Positions 5,909-12,865 of a stretch of 14,536 nt of DNA are shown here, in pieces. The translations under genes were made by a program, and so were the position numbers. Numbering within the stretch: the stretch's first letter is position 1; each line of letters opens with the position of its first letter. The notes under the pieces were generated by a model that ran no database searches, was not told the origin of the DNA, and saw only the letters and a program-made list of their open reading frames with translations. This DNA is from DATIHK01 sp035480775 (GTDB lineage: Bacteria; Patescibacteriota; WWE3; UBA101185; UBA10185): contig DATIHK010000075.1 of assembly GCA_035480775.1 (NCBI GenBank), positions 1 to 14,536 of the forward strand, read 5' to 3'.

Positions 5909-6608
5909 AAATCAGATTTAATACTAGGTGTTCCAAAGCTAACCTTAAATTGACATTAGTTTTTTCTAAATCATCTTTTATCTTTAATATATATTCAAGA
6001 TTAGCCTTTTTTACCGAAGCTACTTTAGGATTGCTAATCATGTCTTTGTGTTCTTCTTCTACCCAACTTTCTAAAAGTTTTAGTACTTCATCTTTTTCTT
6101 CTTTGCTTTGAATTTCTGCCCAACTGAGTCTTTCTCCTATTGGCATGACAAGTACTTTATTAACGGAGTTAATTCCTTTAACGGAGTTTGCTTCAGACGA
6201 CTCCCCTACTCTTTCTGCTTCTATTTCATAATCGAGTTTTATTTTTTGACACCTTGATTGAACTGTAGGAAGTAAATCGTTTTCATTGCGGGCGCCTAAG
6301 GCGATGGTTGCGTATGCAGGAGGCTCTTCGAGAGTTTTTAGTAAAGCATTTTGACCATCGGGTGTAATTTTTTGAGCATGTGGAATAACTACAGCTTTAA
6401 ATTTTGCTTCAAACGGTTTTTGGTTGACAAACTTTATGACAGATTTGATTTGGTCTATCGAAATGCTACGTTTGTCTTCTAATGTTTCGACAATTAGTAC
6501 ATCCGGACCTGGCAGTTTTGATAAGCCAAGATCTCGCAGAATCTCTGTAGTTTTAAGACTACGCGCCTCATCATTTCCACCAAATATTAATATTGCGCCA
6601 TTTAGCAT
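5907..6608 (-). CDS. holB: DNA polymerase III delta'-like clamp-loader subunit
   Basis: This is a probable delta' subunit of the clamp loader, which helps place the sliding clamp on primed DNA. The 233-aa protein carries the family block from ISIDQIKSVIKF (49-60) through VVIPHAQKITPDGQNALLKTLEEPP (73-97) to the SRC motif (118-120), where delta' supplies its arginine finger region to the neighbouring ATPase. The Walker A position (IFGGNDEARSLKT, 8-20) is degenerate, as expected for a non-hydrolysing delta', and no zinc-binding cysteines are present. It is shorter than the roughly 330 aa typical of E. coli HolB; the collar domain is reduced. The ATG at 6608 has no Shine-Dalgarno, and a TATCAT box places the transcript start one base upstream. 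It diverges from pilB. A DnaX-like AAA+ protein is the alternative, but the lost P-loop argues against it. Confidence 0.88.
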   Translation of the reverse strand: MLNGAILIFGGNDEARSLKTTEILRDLGLSKLPGPDVLIVETLEDKRSISIDQIKSVIKFVNQKPFEAKFKAVVIPHAQKITPDGQNALLKTLEEPPAYATIALGARNENDLLPTVQSRCQKIKLDYEIEAERVGESSEANSVKGINSVNKVLVMPIGERLSWAEIQSKEEKDEVLKLLESWVEEEHKDMISNPKVASVKKANLEYILKIKDDLEKTNVNLRLALEHLVLNLI

Positions 6609-6611
6609 CTA

Positions 6612-6641
6612 TTGCATGATACCAAAAAATACTGTTATCAT
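6612..6641. promoter_or_regulatory. predicted divergent promoters of holB and pilB
   Basis: On the minus strand TATCAT (6621-6616) puts the holB start at about 6609, one base before its ATG; no good -35 box is seen. On the plus strand TTGCAT (6612-6617), an 18-bp spacer and TATCAT (6636-6641), extended by TGT, predict a start near 6648, 13 bases before the preferred pilB ATG. The two TATCAT boxes form an inverted repeat separated by 14 bases. Confidence 0.4.
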
Positions 6642-6660
6642 TGAATGGTCAAACCTGCCT

Positions 6661-8421
6661 ATGCCTACTGTCGATACTATAAAAGGAATTGAAGAAGTTT
6701 TATACGATAAGAAGTTAATATCTTCTGATCAACTTTCTGCCATTAAATTTGAGCATGTAAACACCGGAAAAAGCATTGAACAAATTATTAAAGAGCGTGG
6801 CTATGTTGGTTCTAGTGATTATGCCGAAGCTTTAGGTGAAGTTTATGGAATTGGCTATGTTAATTTAACTGGTAAACAAATTGATGCAAGTTTATTTGAT
6901 GTCGTTCCTATTGCTACAGCTCGCAAAAATAATGTAGTTCCATTTGAACTTAATGATAAAAAGCTTTCTTTGGCAATGGTTGATCCTCTCGATCTTCAAA
7001 CAATTGATTTTATTGAACGAAAATCCGGTTACAAAGTTTTACCTTTTATCGCAACTCAAAAAGACATTGATAAAATTTTAGAAGATCAAAAAGGTAATGC
7101 TATCGGAAAAGAAATTACCGAAGCACTCGAAGAAATTTCTCAAACGACATTAAAATTAGATGAAGGTCAAGGCGATTTAACCGACGCAACTTTAAGAGAT
7201 GCTCCTATAGCGCGTATCGTAGGAATGATTTTGGAAACTGCTGTTAAAACTGGTGCTTCTGATATTCATATCGAGCCAGGTGAAAAAGAATCTCGTCTTC
7301 GCTACAGAGTTGATGGAATTTTAGAAGAAAAAAGAAACATTCCAAAAGAAATGCATGATTCCATCGTCGCTCGTATTAAAATTTTAGCCAAAATGAAGAT
7401 TGATGAAAAGCGCGTTCCACTTGATGGACGATTTAAAATTCAAGTCGGAAATACACAGACAGACCTGAGAGTTTCAACACTTCCTACTATTTATGGAGAA
7501 AAGGTAGTTATTCGTTTGTTAAAAGAAGAAGGTCAAGTATTTACTTTTAAAGATTTGGGAATGCGTGGTTTGTCTTTGAAACACCTTGAAGAAGCCATCT
7601 TAAAACCAAACGGAATGATTTTGGTTACCGGTCCTACTGGTTCTGGTAAAACAGTTACTTTGGCTTCGGCGCTAAGTAAATTAAATACAGTTCGAGTAAA
7701 TATCGTAACTCTCGAAGATCCTGTTGAAATTAGAGTAGAGGGCACAAATCAGTGTCAGATAAATCCGCAAGCCGGACTTACTTTTGCAAACGGTTTACGC
7801 TCTTTCTTGCGACAAGATCCAAACATCATAATGGTAGGAGAAATTCGAGACGGTGAAACCGCTGAGCTGGCAGTTCAGGCTGCTTTAACAGGACATTTAG
7901 TTTTGTCTACTTTGCATACAAATTCAGCAGCTGGTGCACTTCCACGTTTGTTAGATATGGGAGTTGAAAACTTTTTACTCGCCTCAACTGTTAACGTCGT
8001 AGTCGCGCAACGTCTTGTTAGAAAAGTTTGCCAATATTGTAAAGAAGAACTAGATGCTCCAAAAGAAGTGCAAGAAGATATTATGAGAATTTTGGGAGAT
8101 ATCGAAAAATCAGATGTTTTGATGCACAAAGATCACGATATAGCTAACTCTATAAAAAAATTAAAAGAAGGTCATATCAAAATTTTCAAAGGAAAGGGTT
8201 GCGATAAATGCGGCAATACAGGGTATAAAGGACGACTCGGAATCTTTGAAGTTCTAGAAATTACTGATGAAATTGGAAAGTTGATATTAGAAAGCAGTCC
8301 TGAAAATAAAATTGAAGCAATGGCAGTTGAACAAGGTATGCTTACTTTACTTCAAGATGGTTATTTTAGAGTTTTAGAGGGTGGAACATCTCTCGAGGAG
8401 GTATTGAGAGTCGCTAAGTAA
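6661..8421 (+). CDS. pilB: type IV pilus extension ATPase PilB
   Basis: This hexameric cytoplasmic motor powers pilus polymerisation by pushing on the PilC platform. The preferred ATG gives 586 aa. An N-terminal MshEN/T2SSE_N-like domain (about 1-140, with ISSDQLSAIKFEH) precedes the ATPase core. Visible motifs are SDIHIEPGE (200-208), Walker A GPTGSGKT (324-331), Walker B GEIRD (393-397) and the His box TGHLVLSTLHTNSA (410-423). A tetracysteine zinc site (C457, C460, C514, C517) is typical of PilB/GspE and absent from PilT. The start at 6661 gives the usual short PilB N-terminus and lies 13 nt after the predicted transcript start; no Shine-Dalgarno is visible. ATG 6616 in frame is possible, but it overlaps the divergent promoter region. 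This is the first gene of the pilus cluster. Confidence 0.95.
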   Translation: MPTVDTIKGIEEVLYDKKLISSDQLSAIKFEHVNTGKSIEQIIKERGYVGSSDYAEALGEVYGIGYVNLTGKQIDASLFDVVPIATARKNNVVPFELNDKKLSLAMVDPLDLQTIDFIERKSGYKVLPFIATQKDIDKILEDQKGNAIGKEITEALEEISQTTLKLDEGQGDLTDATLRDAPIARIVGMILETAVKTGASDIHIEPGEKESRLRYRVDGILEEKRNIPKEMHDSIVARIKILAKMKIDEKRVPLDGRFKIQVGNTQTDLRVSTLPTIYGEKVVIRLLKEEGQVFTFKDLGMRGLSLKHLEEAILKPNGMILVTGPTGSGKTVTLASALSKLNTVRVNIVTLEDPVEIRVEGTNQCQINPQAGLTFANGLRSFLRQDPNIIMVGEIRDGETAELAVQAALTGHLVLSTLHTNSAAGALPRLLDMGVENFLLASTVNVVVAQRLVRKVCQYCKEELDAPKEVQEDIMRILGDIEKSDVLMHKDHDIANSIKKLKEGHIKIFKGKGCDKCGNTGYKGRLGIFEVLEITDEIGKLILESSPENKIEAMAVEQGMLTLLQDGYFRVLEGGTSLEEVLRVAK

Positions 8422-8435
8422 AACTAGTCTAGTTT
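8421..8435. repeat. 15-bp palindrome between pilB and pilT
   Basis: AAACTAG and CTAGTTT flank a single central T, directly after the pilB stop codon. As RNA it could form only a short 5-bp stem, and no T-run follows, so it is not a terminator. It may be a protein-binding site or a chance symmetry. Confidence 0.3.
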
Positions 8436-8458
8436 CTTAAGCGATCTTATTAAATAAA

Positions 8459-9535
8459 ATGAGTCAAAAAATGAGTCCCACACAATTATTAGAAAAAACC
8501 GTAAGCCTAAACGCTTCGGATTTGCATTTATCTGTAGGAGCTTATCCTATTGTAAGAATTAATACCGTTTTGCAGCCGCTGGAAGATCCGTCTCCCCTAA
8601 CGGTTGATGATATTGAGACATTTTTGTCACAAGTTTTAGAAAAAGAACAAAAAGATTTATTTGATGTTAATAAAGAATTAGATTTTTCTATTTCGTTGGG
8701 TAACAAAGCTCGTTTTAGAATTAACGCTTTTTATCAAAAAGGTTATCCATCTGTAGCTTTGCGGGCAATTCCGATGGTTATTCCGTCGTTAAGTCAATTA
8801 AACCTACCAGAAATTGTTTTTAATATAAGTAATTTAGAGAGTGGACTTATATTGGTCGTAGGTCCTACCGGTCATGGTAAATCTACAACGATTTCTGCGA
8901 TTATCGATAAAATAAACGAGACTCGTGGCGAGCATGTAGTTACAATTGAAGATCCTATCGAATATATTTTTACTAACAAAAAGTCGTTGGTCGAACAACG
9001 TGAGCTTTATGTTGATACTCATTCTTGGGAAGAAGCACTAAAGTCAGTTTTACGACAAGATCCAAACGTAGTTTTGATTGGTGAAATGCGAGATATAGCT
9101 ACTATGACTGCAGCATTGCAAATTTCTGAAACCGGTCATTTAGTTTTTGCGACTTTGCATACTAATTCGGCTGCGCAAACGGTAGAAAGAATTATCGCTT
9201 CTTTTCCTGAAAATCAGCAAAACGAAGTGCGTTTACAGCTTGCCCAAACGGTGGAAGTTATTTTGTCACAGCGCTTAATCCCATCTGCCGCTAAAGGTGT
9301 AATTCCTGCTGTCGAAATTATGTTGGCAAGTGATGGAATTAGAAACTTAATTAGAGAAGGCAAAACACATTTAATAGACAATATTATAAGTACCAGTGCA
9401 CATTTAGGTATGATTTCGATGGAACGAAGCCTAGCTGATCTTGTTAGAAGTAATTTAATAGATATTAATGAGGCTGTTAAATATTCGTCTCGTCCAGATG
9501 AGTTAAGACGATTAGTAAAGGATAGAAAGGCCTAA
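8459..9535 (+). CDS. pilT: type IV pilus retraction ATPase PilT
   Basis: This is the hexameric motor that depolymerises pili, allowing twitching, DNA uptake or pulling on a surface or host. At 358 aa it has the normal PilT length. Motifs in order are ASDLHLSVG (19-27), Walker A GPTGHGKST (135-143), the Asp box TIEDPIEY (162-169), Walker B GEMRD (208-212), the His box TGHLVFATLHTNSA (225-238) and the PilT-specific retraction motif IRNLIRE (294-300). No tetracysteine site is present, which separates it from PilB. The fifth position of the Walker loop is His rather than the common Ser. The gene lies 37 nt after pilB, and pilC starts one base after its stop. No Shine-Dalgarno precedes ATG 8459; a second in-frame ATG at 8471 is an alternative start. 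Confidence 0.95.
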   Translation: MSQKMSPTQLLEKTVSLNASDLHLSVGAYPIVRINTVLQPLEDPSPLTVDDIETFLSQVLEKEQKDLFDVNKELDFSISLGNKARFRINAFYQKGYPSVALRAIPMVIPSLSQLNLPEIVFNISNLESGLILVVGPTGHGKSTTISAIIDKINETRGEHVVTIEDPIEYIFTNKKSLVEQRELYVDTHSWEEALKSVLRQDPNVVLIGEMRDIATMTAALQISETGHLVFATLHTNSAAQTVERIIASFPENQQNEVRLQLAQTVEVILSQRLIPSAAKGVIPAVEIMLASDGIRNLIREGKTHLIDNIISTSAHLGMISMERSLADLVRSNLIDINEAVKYSSRPDELRRLVKDRKA

Positions 9536-9536
9536 A

Positions 9537-10739
9537 ATGCCAGTTTATAGTTATACTGCACGAGATTCAAATGGAGTAAAAAGGCTCGGAACTGTTGACG
9601 CGCGAAGCGAACAAGTTGCAGTAACTCTTCTCAAAAATCAAGGGCTTTTTGTCGTTAACTTAGATGAACAAAAGGCTAACTTTTTTGATCAGCTCCTTAA
9701 CTTTAGAGGAGTTCCTCAAGGTGAAGTTGTAAATTTTACCCGACAATTTTCGACAATGATTTCGTCAGGTTTGCCTATTTCACGTGCACTAGAAGTTTTA
9801 GGCGAACAAGCCTCAAATAAAAATTTTCAAAAAATATTGCTCGATTGTTTACGCGACGTTGAAGGAGGCGCTGCCCTCTCGGCTGCTATGTCCAGATATC
9901 CAGAAGTTTTTTCTGAGACTTATGTGGCACTTGTTCGTGCAGGTGAGTCGTCTGGTAAGCTAGATGAAATTTTGAAAAGACTTGCAGAAACTATGGAAGC
10001 ACAGCGCGAACTTTCGTCCAAATTTAAAGCAGCAATGGTTTACCCAATTATCGTATTTTTCGCTATGATCGGAGTTTTTGTTTTAATGATGGTATTTGTT
10101 GTTCCAAAGTTAGCTGATATGTATGTTAGTTTAAATGTACCTCTTCCTTGGATAACCAAAGAAATGATTAATTTATCCAAATTTATGACTCACAATGTCT
10201 TATTACTTATTGCTATGACGATTGGAGCAGTCTTAGGTTTTAGATATTTTATGAAGACTCAATTTGGTTTTGAATTTTTGTCTGCTCTGACATTTAAATT
10301 ACCGGTATTTGGAAAAATCAACAAACAACGTGATTTGATTCAATTTACCAGAACTTTGTCTTTACTTATTTCGTCGGCAATTCCAATTGTAGAAGCTTTA
10401 AAAATTGTTTCAGCTGTAGTTGTAAATAAGCAGTTTAAAGATTCGGCTTTGCAAGCAGCTTTAAATGTAGAAAAAGGCAATTCATTATCAGATTTTTTTA
10501 AACACGAAAAAAACTTTCCTCCACTTATAGCTCAAATGGCGTCAGTAGGAGAAGAAACGGGGCAACTTAACGTTACACTAGACAAGGTAGCAGAATATTA
10601 TGATTCAGAAGTTGATCATTCAGTAAAAGGTTTGTCAGCCGCTTTAGAGCCAATCATTCTTATTTTGTTAGGAGGTATGGTAGGAGTACTAATTATTTCT
10701 ATCATAGTTCCAATCTACAAAATTACATCCGCTATCTAG
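9537..10739 (+). CDS. pilC: type IV pilus inner-membrane platform protein PilC
   Basis: This is the membrane platform that couples the PilB and PilT motors to the growing pilus. It has 400 aa, close to the family norm. The N-terminus MPVYSYTARDSNG is characteristic. Two T2SSF repeats follow (about 67-190 and 268-392), each containing the Arg/Gln-rich start (NFTRQFSTMISSGLP and QFTRTLSLLISSAIP) and a GE-rich helix (RAGESSGKLDE and SVGEETGQLN). Membrane segments lie at about 168-190, 219-236 and 371-394. It starts one base after the pilT stop, with a GAAAGG ribosome site inside the end of pilT, so translation is probably coupled. Its stop codon is inside a small hairpin before the pilin gene. 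Confidence 0.96.
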   Translation: MPVYSYTARDSNGVKRLGTVDARSEQVAVTLLKNQGLFVVNLDEQKANFFDQLLNFRGVPQGEVVNFTRQFSTMISSGLPISRALEVLGEQASNKNFQKILLDCLRDVEGGAALSAAMSRYPEVFSETYVALVRAGESSGKLDEILKRLAETMEAQRELSSKFKAAMVYPIIVFFAMIGVFVLMMVFVVPKLADMYVSLNVPLPWITKEMINLSKFMTHNVLLLIAMTIGAVLGFRYFMKTQFGFEFLSALTFKLPVFGKINKQRDLIQFTRTLSLLISSAIPIVEALKIVSAVVVNKQFKDSALQAALNVEKGNSLSDFFKHEKNFPPLIAQMASVGEETGQLNVTLDKVAEYYDSEVDHSVKGLSAALEPIILILLGGMVGVLIISIIVPIYKITSAI

Positions 10740-10743
10740 CGGA
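10728..10743 (+). promoter_or_regulatory. hairpin over the pilC stop codon
   Basis: TCCGCT (10728-10733) pairs with AGCGGA (10738-10743) around the loop ATCT, and CTTTTG follows. The T-run is too short for a full terminator. The hairpin may act as a partial terminator or a stability element separating pilin mRNA from the upstream genes. Confidence 0.4.
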
Positions 10744-10751
10744 CTTTTGAG

Positions 10752-10757
10752 AGGGGG
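10752..10757 (+). promoter_or_regulatory. Shine-Dalgarno that sets the pilin start at 10766
   Basis: AGGGGG ends 8 bases before ATG 10766. The longer in-frame start, GTG 10757, begins on the last base of this site and would have no ribosome site of its own. Confidence 0.65.
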
Positions 10758-10765
10758 TGAAATGT

Positions 10766-11269
10766 ATGTACAATCAAAAAAGAGAAAAAGGATTTACCTT
10801 AGTAGAACTTTTGGTAGTCGTTGCTATTATCGCTGTCTTAGCAGGTGTTTTGTTGCTCGCTATTAATCCTGTTGCATTATTGCAAAAAGGTCGAGATGCA
10901 AAGAGACTTGAAGATATGGACGCGTTAAGTAAAGCAGTTACCTTAGCCTTAGCCGATGGCGAAGTCACACTAACCGCAACCGGATCATGCAGTACTTGCT
11001 CAAGTTTATCAGGAACACAAGCTGTAGACGGTACAGGTTGGCTTAAATTTGCTATCCCTACAGGAAAGACAGGTCTCTCCAAATTCATTTCTTCCCTTCC
11101 AGTCGATCCATTAAACACTGGTGCTAGTGTTTACACTTATGGTGCAACAATTTCTCAATACGAATTAAACACCGTATTAGAATCACCTGATAACTTAAAC
11201 AAGATGACCACAGATGGTGGAAACGATGCAGGGACTTATGAAATTGGAACCGCATTAACTATTTTGTAA
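10766..11269 (+). CDS. type IV pilin (prepilin)
   Basis: This is a structural subunit of the pilus fibre, exported to the membrane and then processed by PilD. The 167-aa precursor starts MYNQKREKG; cleavage is expected after Gly9, leaving Phe1 and the required Glu at mature position 5 (FTLVE). A hydrophobic assembly helix follows to about residue 35. INPVALLQKGRDAKR (33-47) then leads to a small C-terminal domain with a CSTC pair (C75, C78) and many Ser, Thr and Gly. The ATG is chosen over GTG 10757 because AGGGGG lies 8 nt upstream. It follows pilC by 26 nt, behind a hairpin, and is followed by a terminator, so it may be expressed above its neighbours. I use no symbol because major and minor pilins cannot be told apart here. 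Confidence 0.92.
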   Translation: MYNQKREKGFTLVELLVVVAIIAVLAGVLLLAINPVALLQKGRDAKRLEDMDALSKAVTLALADGEVTLTATGSCSTCSSLSGTQAVDGTGWLKFAIPTGKTGLSKFISSLPVDPLNTGASVYTYGATISQYELNTVLESPDNLNKMTTDGGNDAGTYEIGTALTIL

Positions 11270-11284
11270 GCCAGTTTCTCTGTC

Positions 11285-11311
11285 TCTTTTTTGAGTAAAC
11301 CTCAAAAAAGA
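11285..11311 (+). promoter_or_regulatory. 11-bp hairpin that competes with the pilin terminator
   Basis: TCTTTTTTGAG (11285-11295) pairs perfectly with CTCAAAAAAGA (11301-11311) around a TAAAC loop. Its right arm, the A-run, can instead pair with the T-run of the following terminator (11329-11334), so this hairpin and the extended terminator exclude each other. Confidence 0.55.
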
Positions 11312-11334
11312 AGGAGTCACTGCTCCTCTTTTTT
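11312..11334 (+). terminator. intrinsic terminator after the pilin gene
   Basis: AGGAG (11312-11316) pairs with CTCCT (11323-11327) around a 6-nt loop, then C and six T residues follow. The stem is short and would be lengthened by pairing of the upstream A-run with the T-run. It lies between the pilin and pilD genes, so readthrough would be needed for pilD unless pilD has its own promoter. Confidence 0.65.
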
Positions 11335-11351
11335 ATGCTTAAGCATAAAAA
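11330..11351. repeat. 22-bp perfect palindrome after the pilin terminator
   Basis: Five T, then ATGCTTAAGCAT, then five A form an uninterrupted self-complementary sequence centred between 11340 and 11341. It overlaps the terminator T-run. Possible roles are a dimer-protein binding site or part of the RNA structure; a function is not shown. Confidence 0.5.
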
Positions 11352-11393
11352 GGATCGTATAAGATTACGGAATAGTTGCGTGTATATACGCTT

Positions 11394-11423
11394 GAAGAAC
11401 CTTCTCGTAAGAGAAGGTTCTTC
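11394..11423 (+). promoter_or_regulatory. perfect 13-bp hairpin with a GUAA tetraloop upstream of pilD
   Basis: GAAGAACCTTCTC (11394-11406) pairs without mismatch to GAGAAGGTTCTTC (11411-11423) around GTAA, a GNRA-type loop. No T-run follows; instead a TATAAT box begins 5 bases later. Such a stable stem is not expected by chance in non-coding DNA of this composition. Confidence 0.7.
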
Positions 11424-11427
11424 TATG

Positions 11428-11433
11428 TATAAT
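11428..11433 (+). promoter_or_regulatory. predicted -10 box of pilD
   Basis: A perfect TATAAT ends 7 bases before position 11440, which is the A of the preferred pilD ATG, so the transcript would be leaderless. TG lies directly before the box. No -35 box is seen, because that region is occupied by the hairpin stem. Confidence 0.4.
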
Positions 11434-11439
11434 GGTTTT

Positions 11440-12324
11440 ATGCTCTTTATATATTATTTTCTAGTATTTATTGGTGGATTGTTTGTTGGATCTTTTTTAA
11501 ATTTAGTATCTGATCGAGTTGTTCGCAAAGAATCTATATTATTCGGCCATTCTAAATGTGAAAATTGCAAAACAAATCTTGGTCCAAAAGACCTTATTCC
11601 CCTACTCTCATTTATTTTTATAAAAGGTAAATGTCGCTACTGCAAAACTAAACTATCTTTGTATTATCCACTTGCCGAATTGCTAACCGGTTTATCTTTT
11701 GCAGGAATTGCCTACTTTTTAGGAGTTTTTACAAATTCAGATGCCACTAACATTGTTAAATTTGTATATCTTGCAGTTATCGTTGGGACCTATATTGTCT
11801 TGTTGCTAACAGATTTAAAATTCAGACTTATTCCTGATAAAGTTGTTTATTTTGCAATTATTACGGTTTTAGCTTTTATTTTGGTAAGCAATGTTTATGG
11901 TTTGTATTCTTCATATAAAGTTTTGTCGGCAGATACGTTTGGAAGATATTTAATAAAAGCAGGTTTTTGGCACAATGAATTAATCTACGCATTGCGTAAT
12001 ATAGGAATATTGTTGGCCAGTTCGTTCATTATCGCATTTTTCTTTTGGTTTTTGGTTTTTATTACTCGCGGACGTGGCATGGGTGGTGGGGACATAAAGT
12101 TAGGCTTTTTAATTGGCTTGGTAAACGGTTTTCCATACAATTTTGCGGCAATATTATTAGGATTTGTTTTGGGATCTGTTGTTAGTTTGATATTTGTAGC
12201 TCTTAGAAAGAAAAGTATTAAAGACACCATTCCTTTTGGGCCGTTTTTAATTTCTGGAAGCGTTATAGCATTTGTTTGGGGCGAAAAAATTATTACCTGG
12301 TACTTTAATTTATTCCGAAGGTGA
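11440..12324 (+). CDS. pilD: prepilin peptidase / N-methyltransferase PilD
   Basis: This membrane aspartic protease of family A24 cleaves prepilin leader peptides and usually methylates the new N-terminus. The preferred ATG gives 294 aa. The start resembles family members (a hydrophobic helix with GLFVGSFLN at 13-21). The methyltransferase-type cytoplasmic domain carries two CxxC pairs (C40/C43 and C65/C68). The catalytic aspartates are Asp125 (LLTDLKFRLIPD) and Asp218 in GGGD (215-218), and PFGPFL (265-270) ends the fold; about seven to eight membrane helices are visible. Longer in-frame starts at 11335 and 11425 are less likely: the first lies in a palindrome and would translate a 13-bp hairpin, and the second overlaps the -10 box. 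It should process the pilin encoded just upstream. Confidence 0.95.
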   Translation: MLFIYYFLVFIGGLFVGSFLNLVSDRVVRKESILFGHSKCENCKTNLGPKDLIPLLSFIFIKGKCRYCKTKLSLYYPLAELLTGLSFAGIAYFLGVFTNSDATNIVKFVYLAVIVGTYIVLLLTDLKFRLIPDKVVYFAIITVLAFILVSNVYGLYSSYKVLSADTFGRYLIKAGFWHNELIYALRNIGILLASSFIIAFFFWFLVFITRGRGMGGGDIKLGFLIGLVNGFPYNFAAILLGFVLGSVVSLIFVALRKKSIKDTIPFGPFLISGSVIAFVWGEKIITWYFNLFRR

Positions 12325-12353
12325 TTGACGGTATCAGTTGATAATGTCAAACT
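12325..12353 (+). promoter_or_regulatory. possible promoter of the hypothetical / adhesin pair
   Basis: TTGACG (12325-12330), a 17-bp spacer and CAAACT (12348-12353) would start transcription at about 12360, five bases before the next ATG. The -10 box is weak but resembles the TAAACT boxes of gyrB and ppaC. The -35 box begins one base after the pilD stop codon. Confidence 0.35.
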
Positions 12354-12364
12354 AGGTGTAGTTT

Positions 12365-12865
12365 ATGAATGATAGTTCTGCCCAGAAATCTAGTAGGTCT
12401 TTGGTTATACCTTTATTGTGTATTCTGCTTTTAGTAATTGTCGTTACTCTTATTGTTTTTTTCTCACCAAAATTTATGAACCTTAAATCACAACAAAGTA
12501 GTGAAAGTACTACTAATGTTGCAGTAGTAAAGAAGCCAACTACAACTTGTGAGATTTATAATCTAAACGATCCAAAACTTGATAAAGGGGTATTTAAAGG
12601 ATCGGATAAGTCTTATTTGAAGCTTTCTACTAAGCTGTATCCAGAATTATATATATTTAAGACTGAAACTTTAAAAATAATTCGCGCTGATAAGTATTGC
12701 TCCATAGGTACGATTTCGGAGATAGATAATCTGGATATCGGTCATTCGGTAGCCATTATAAATCCATCTACTAAAGCTTACTTTGGTGGTATAGAATTTA
12801 AAGAAACAACCGTATCGATGACGCATGTTCGCTGGAATGAAAATATTGTTTTATATGTATTTTAA
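12365..12865 (+). CDS. membrane-anchored hypothetical protein
   Basis: I do not recognise this protein. The 166-aa product has a short polar N-terminus, one strong membrane helix (about 13-33) and an extracytoplasmic part of about 130 residues. A Ser/Thr/Gln linker (42-60) leads to a beta-rich domain with a cysteine pair (C62 and C112) that could form a disulfide. No signal-peptidase site is obvious, so it is likely an N-terminal anchor facing outward. It lies 40 nt after pilD, and its last 11 bases overlap the start of the next gene, which suggests coupled translation. Position and topology make a pilus accessory or surface-assembly role possible, in the slot where PilM/N/O-like proteins sit in other bacteria, but no sequence motif supports that. 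Confidence 0.8.
   Translation: MNDSSAQKSSRSLVIPLLCILLLVIVVTLIVFFSPKFMNLKSQQSSESTTNVAVVKKPTTTCEIYNLNDPKLDKGVFKGSDKSYLKLSTKLYPELYIFKTETLKIIRADKYCSIGTISEIDNLDIGHSVAIINPSTKAYFGGIEFKETTVSMTHVRWNENIVLYVF

Noticed and set aside
6424..6660. Longer PilB N-terminus starting at 6424 or 6616
   Set aside because: The 6424 form overlaps holB antisense and adds residues unlike any PilB. The 6616 form overlaps the divergent promoter boxes and has no ribosome site, though it cannot be fully excluded.
10757..10765. GTG 10757 as the pilin start
   Set aside because: It overlaps the AGGGGG site that correctly serves ATG 10766; both give the same mature pilin after cleavage.
11335..11439. Longer PilD N-terminus starting at 11335 or 11425
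   Set aside because: It would translate a palindrome and a perfect 13-bp hairpin and adds a basic stretch before the usual PilD first helix; ATG 11440 fits the family start.
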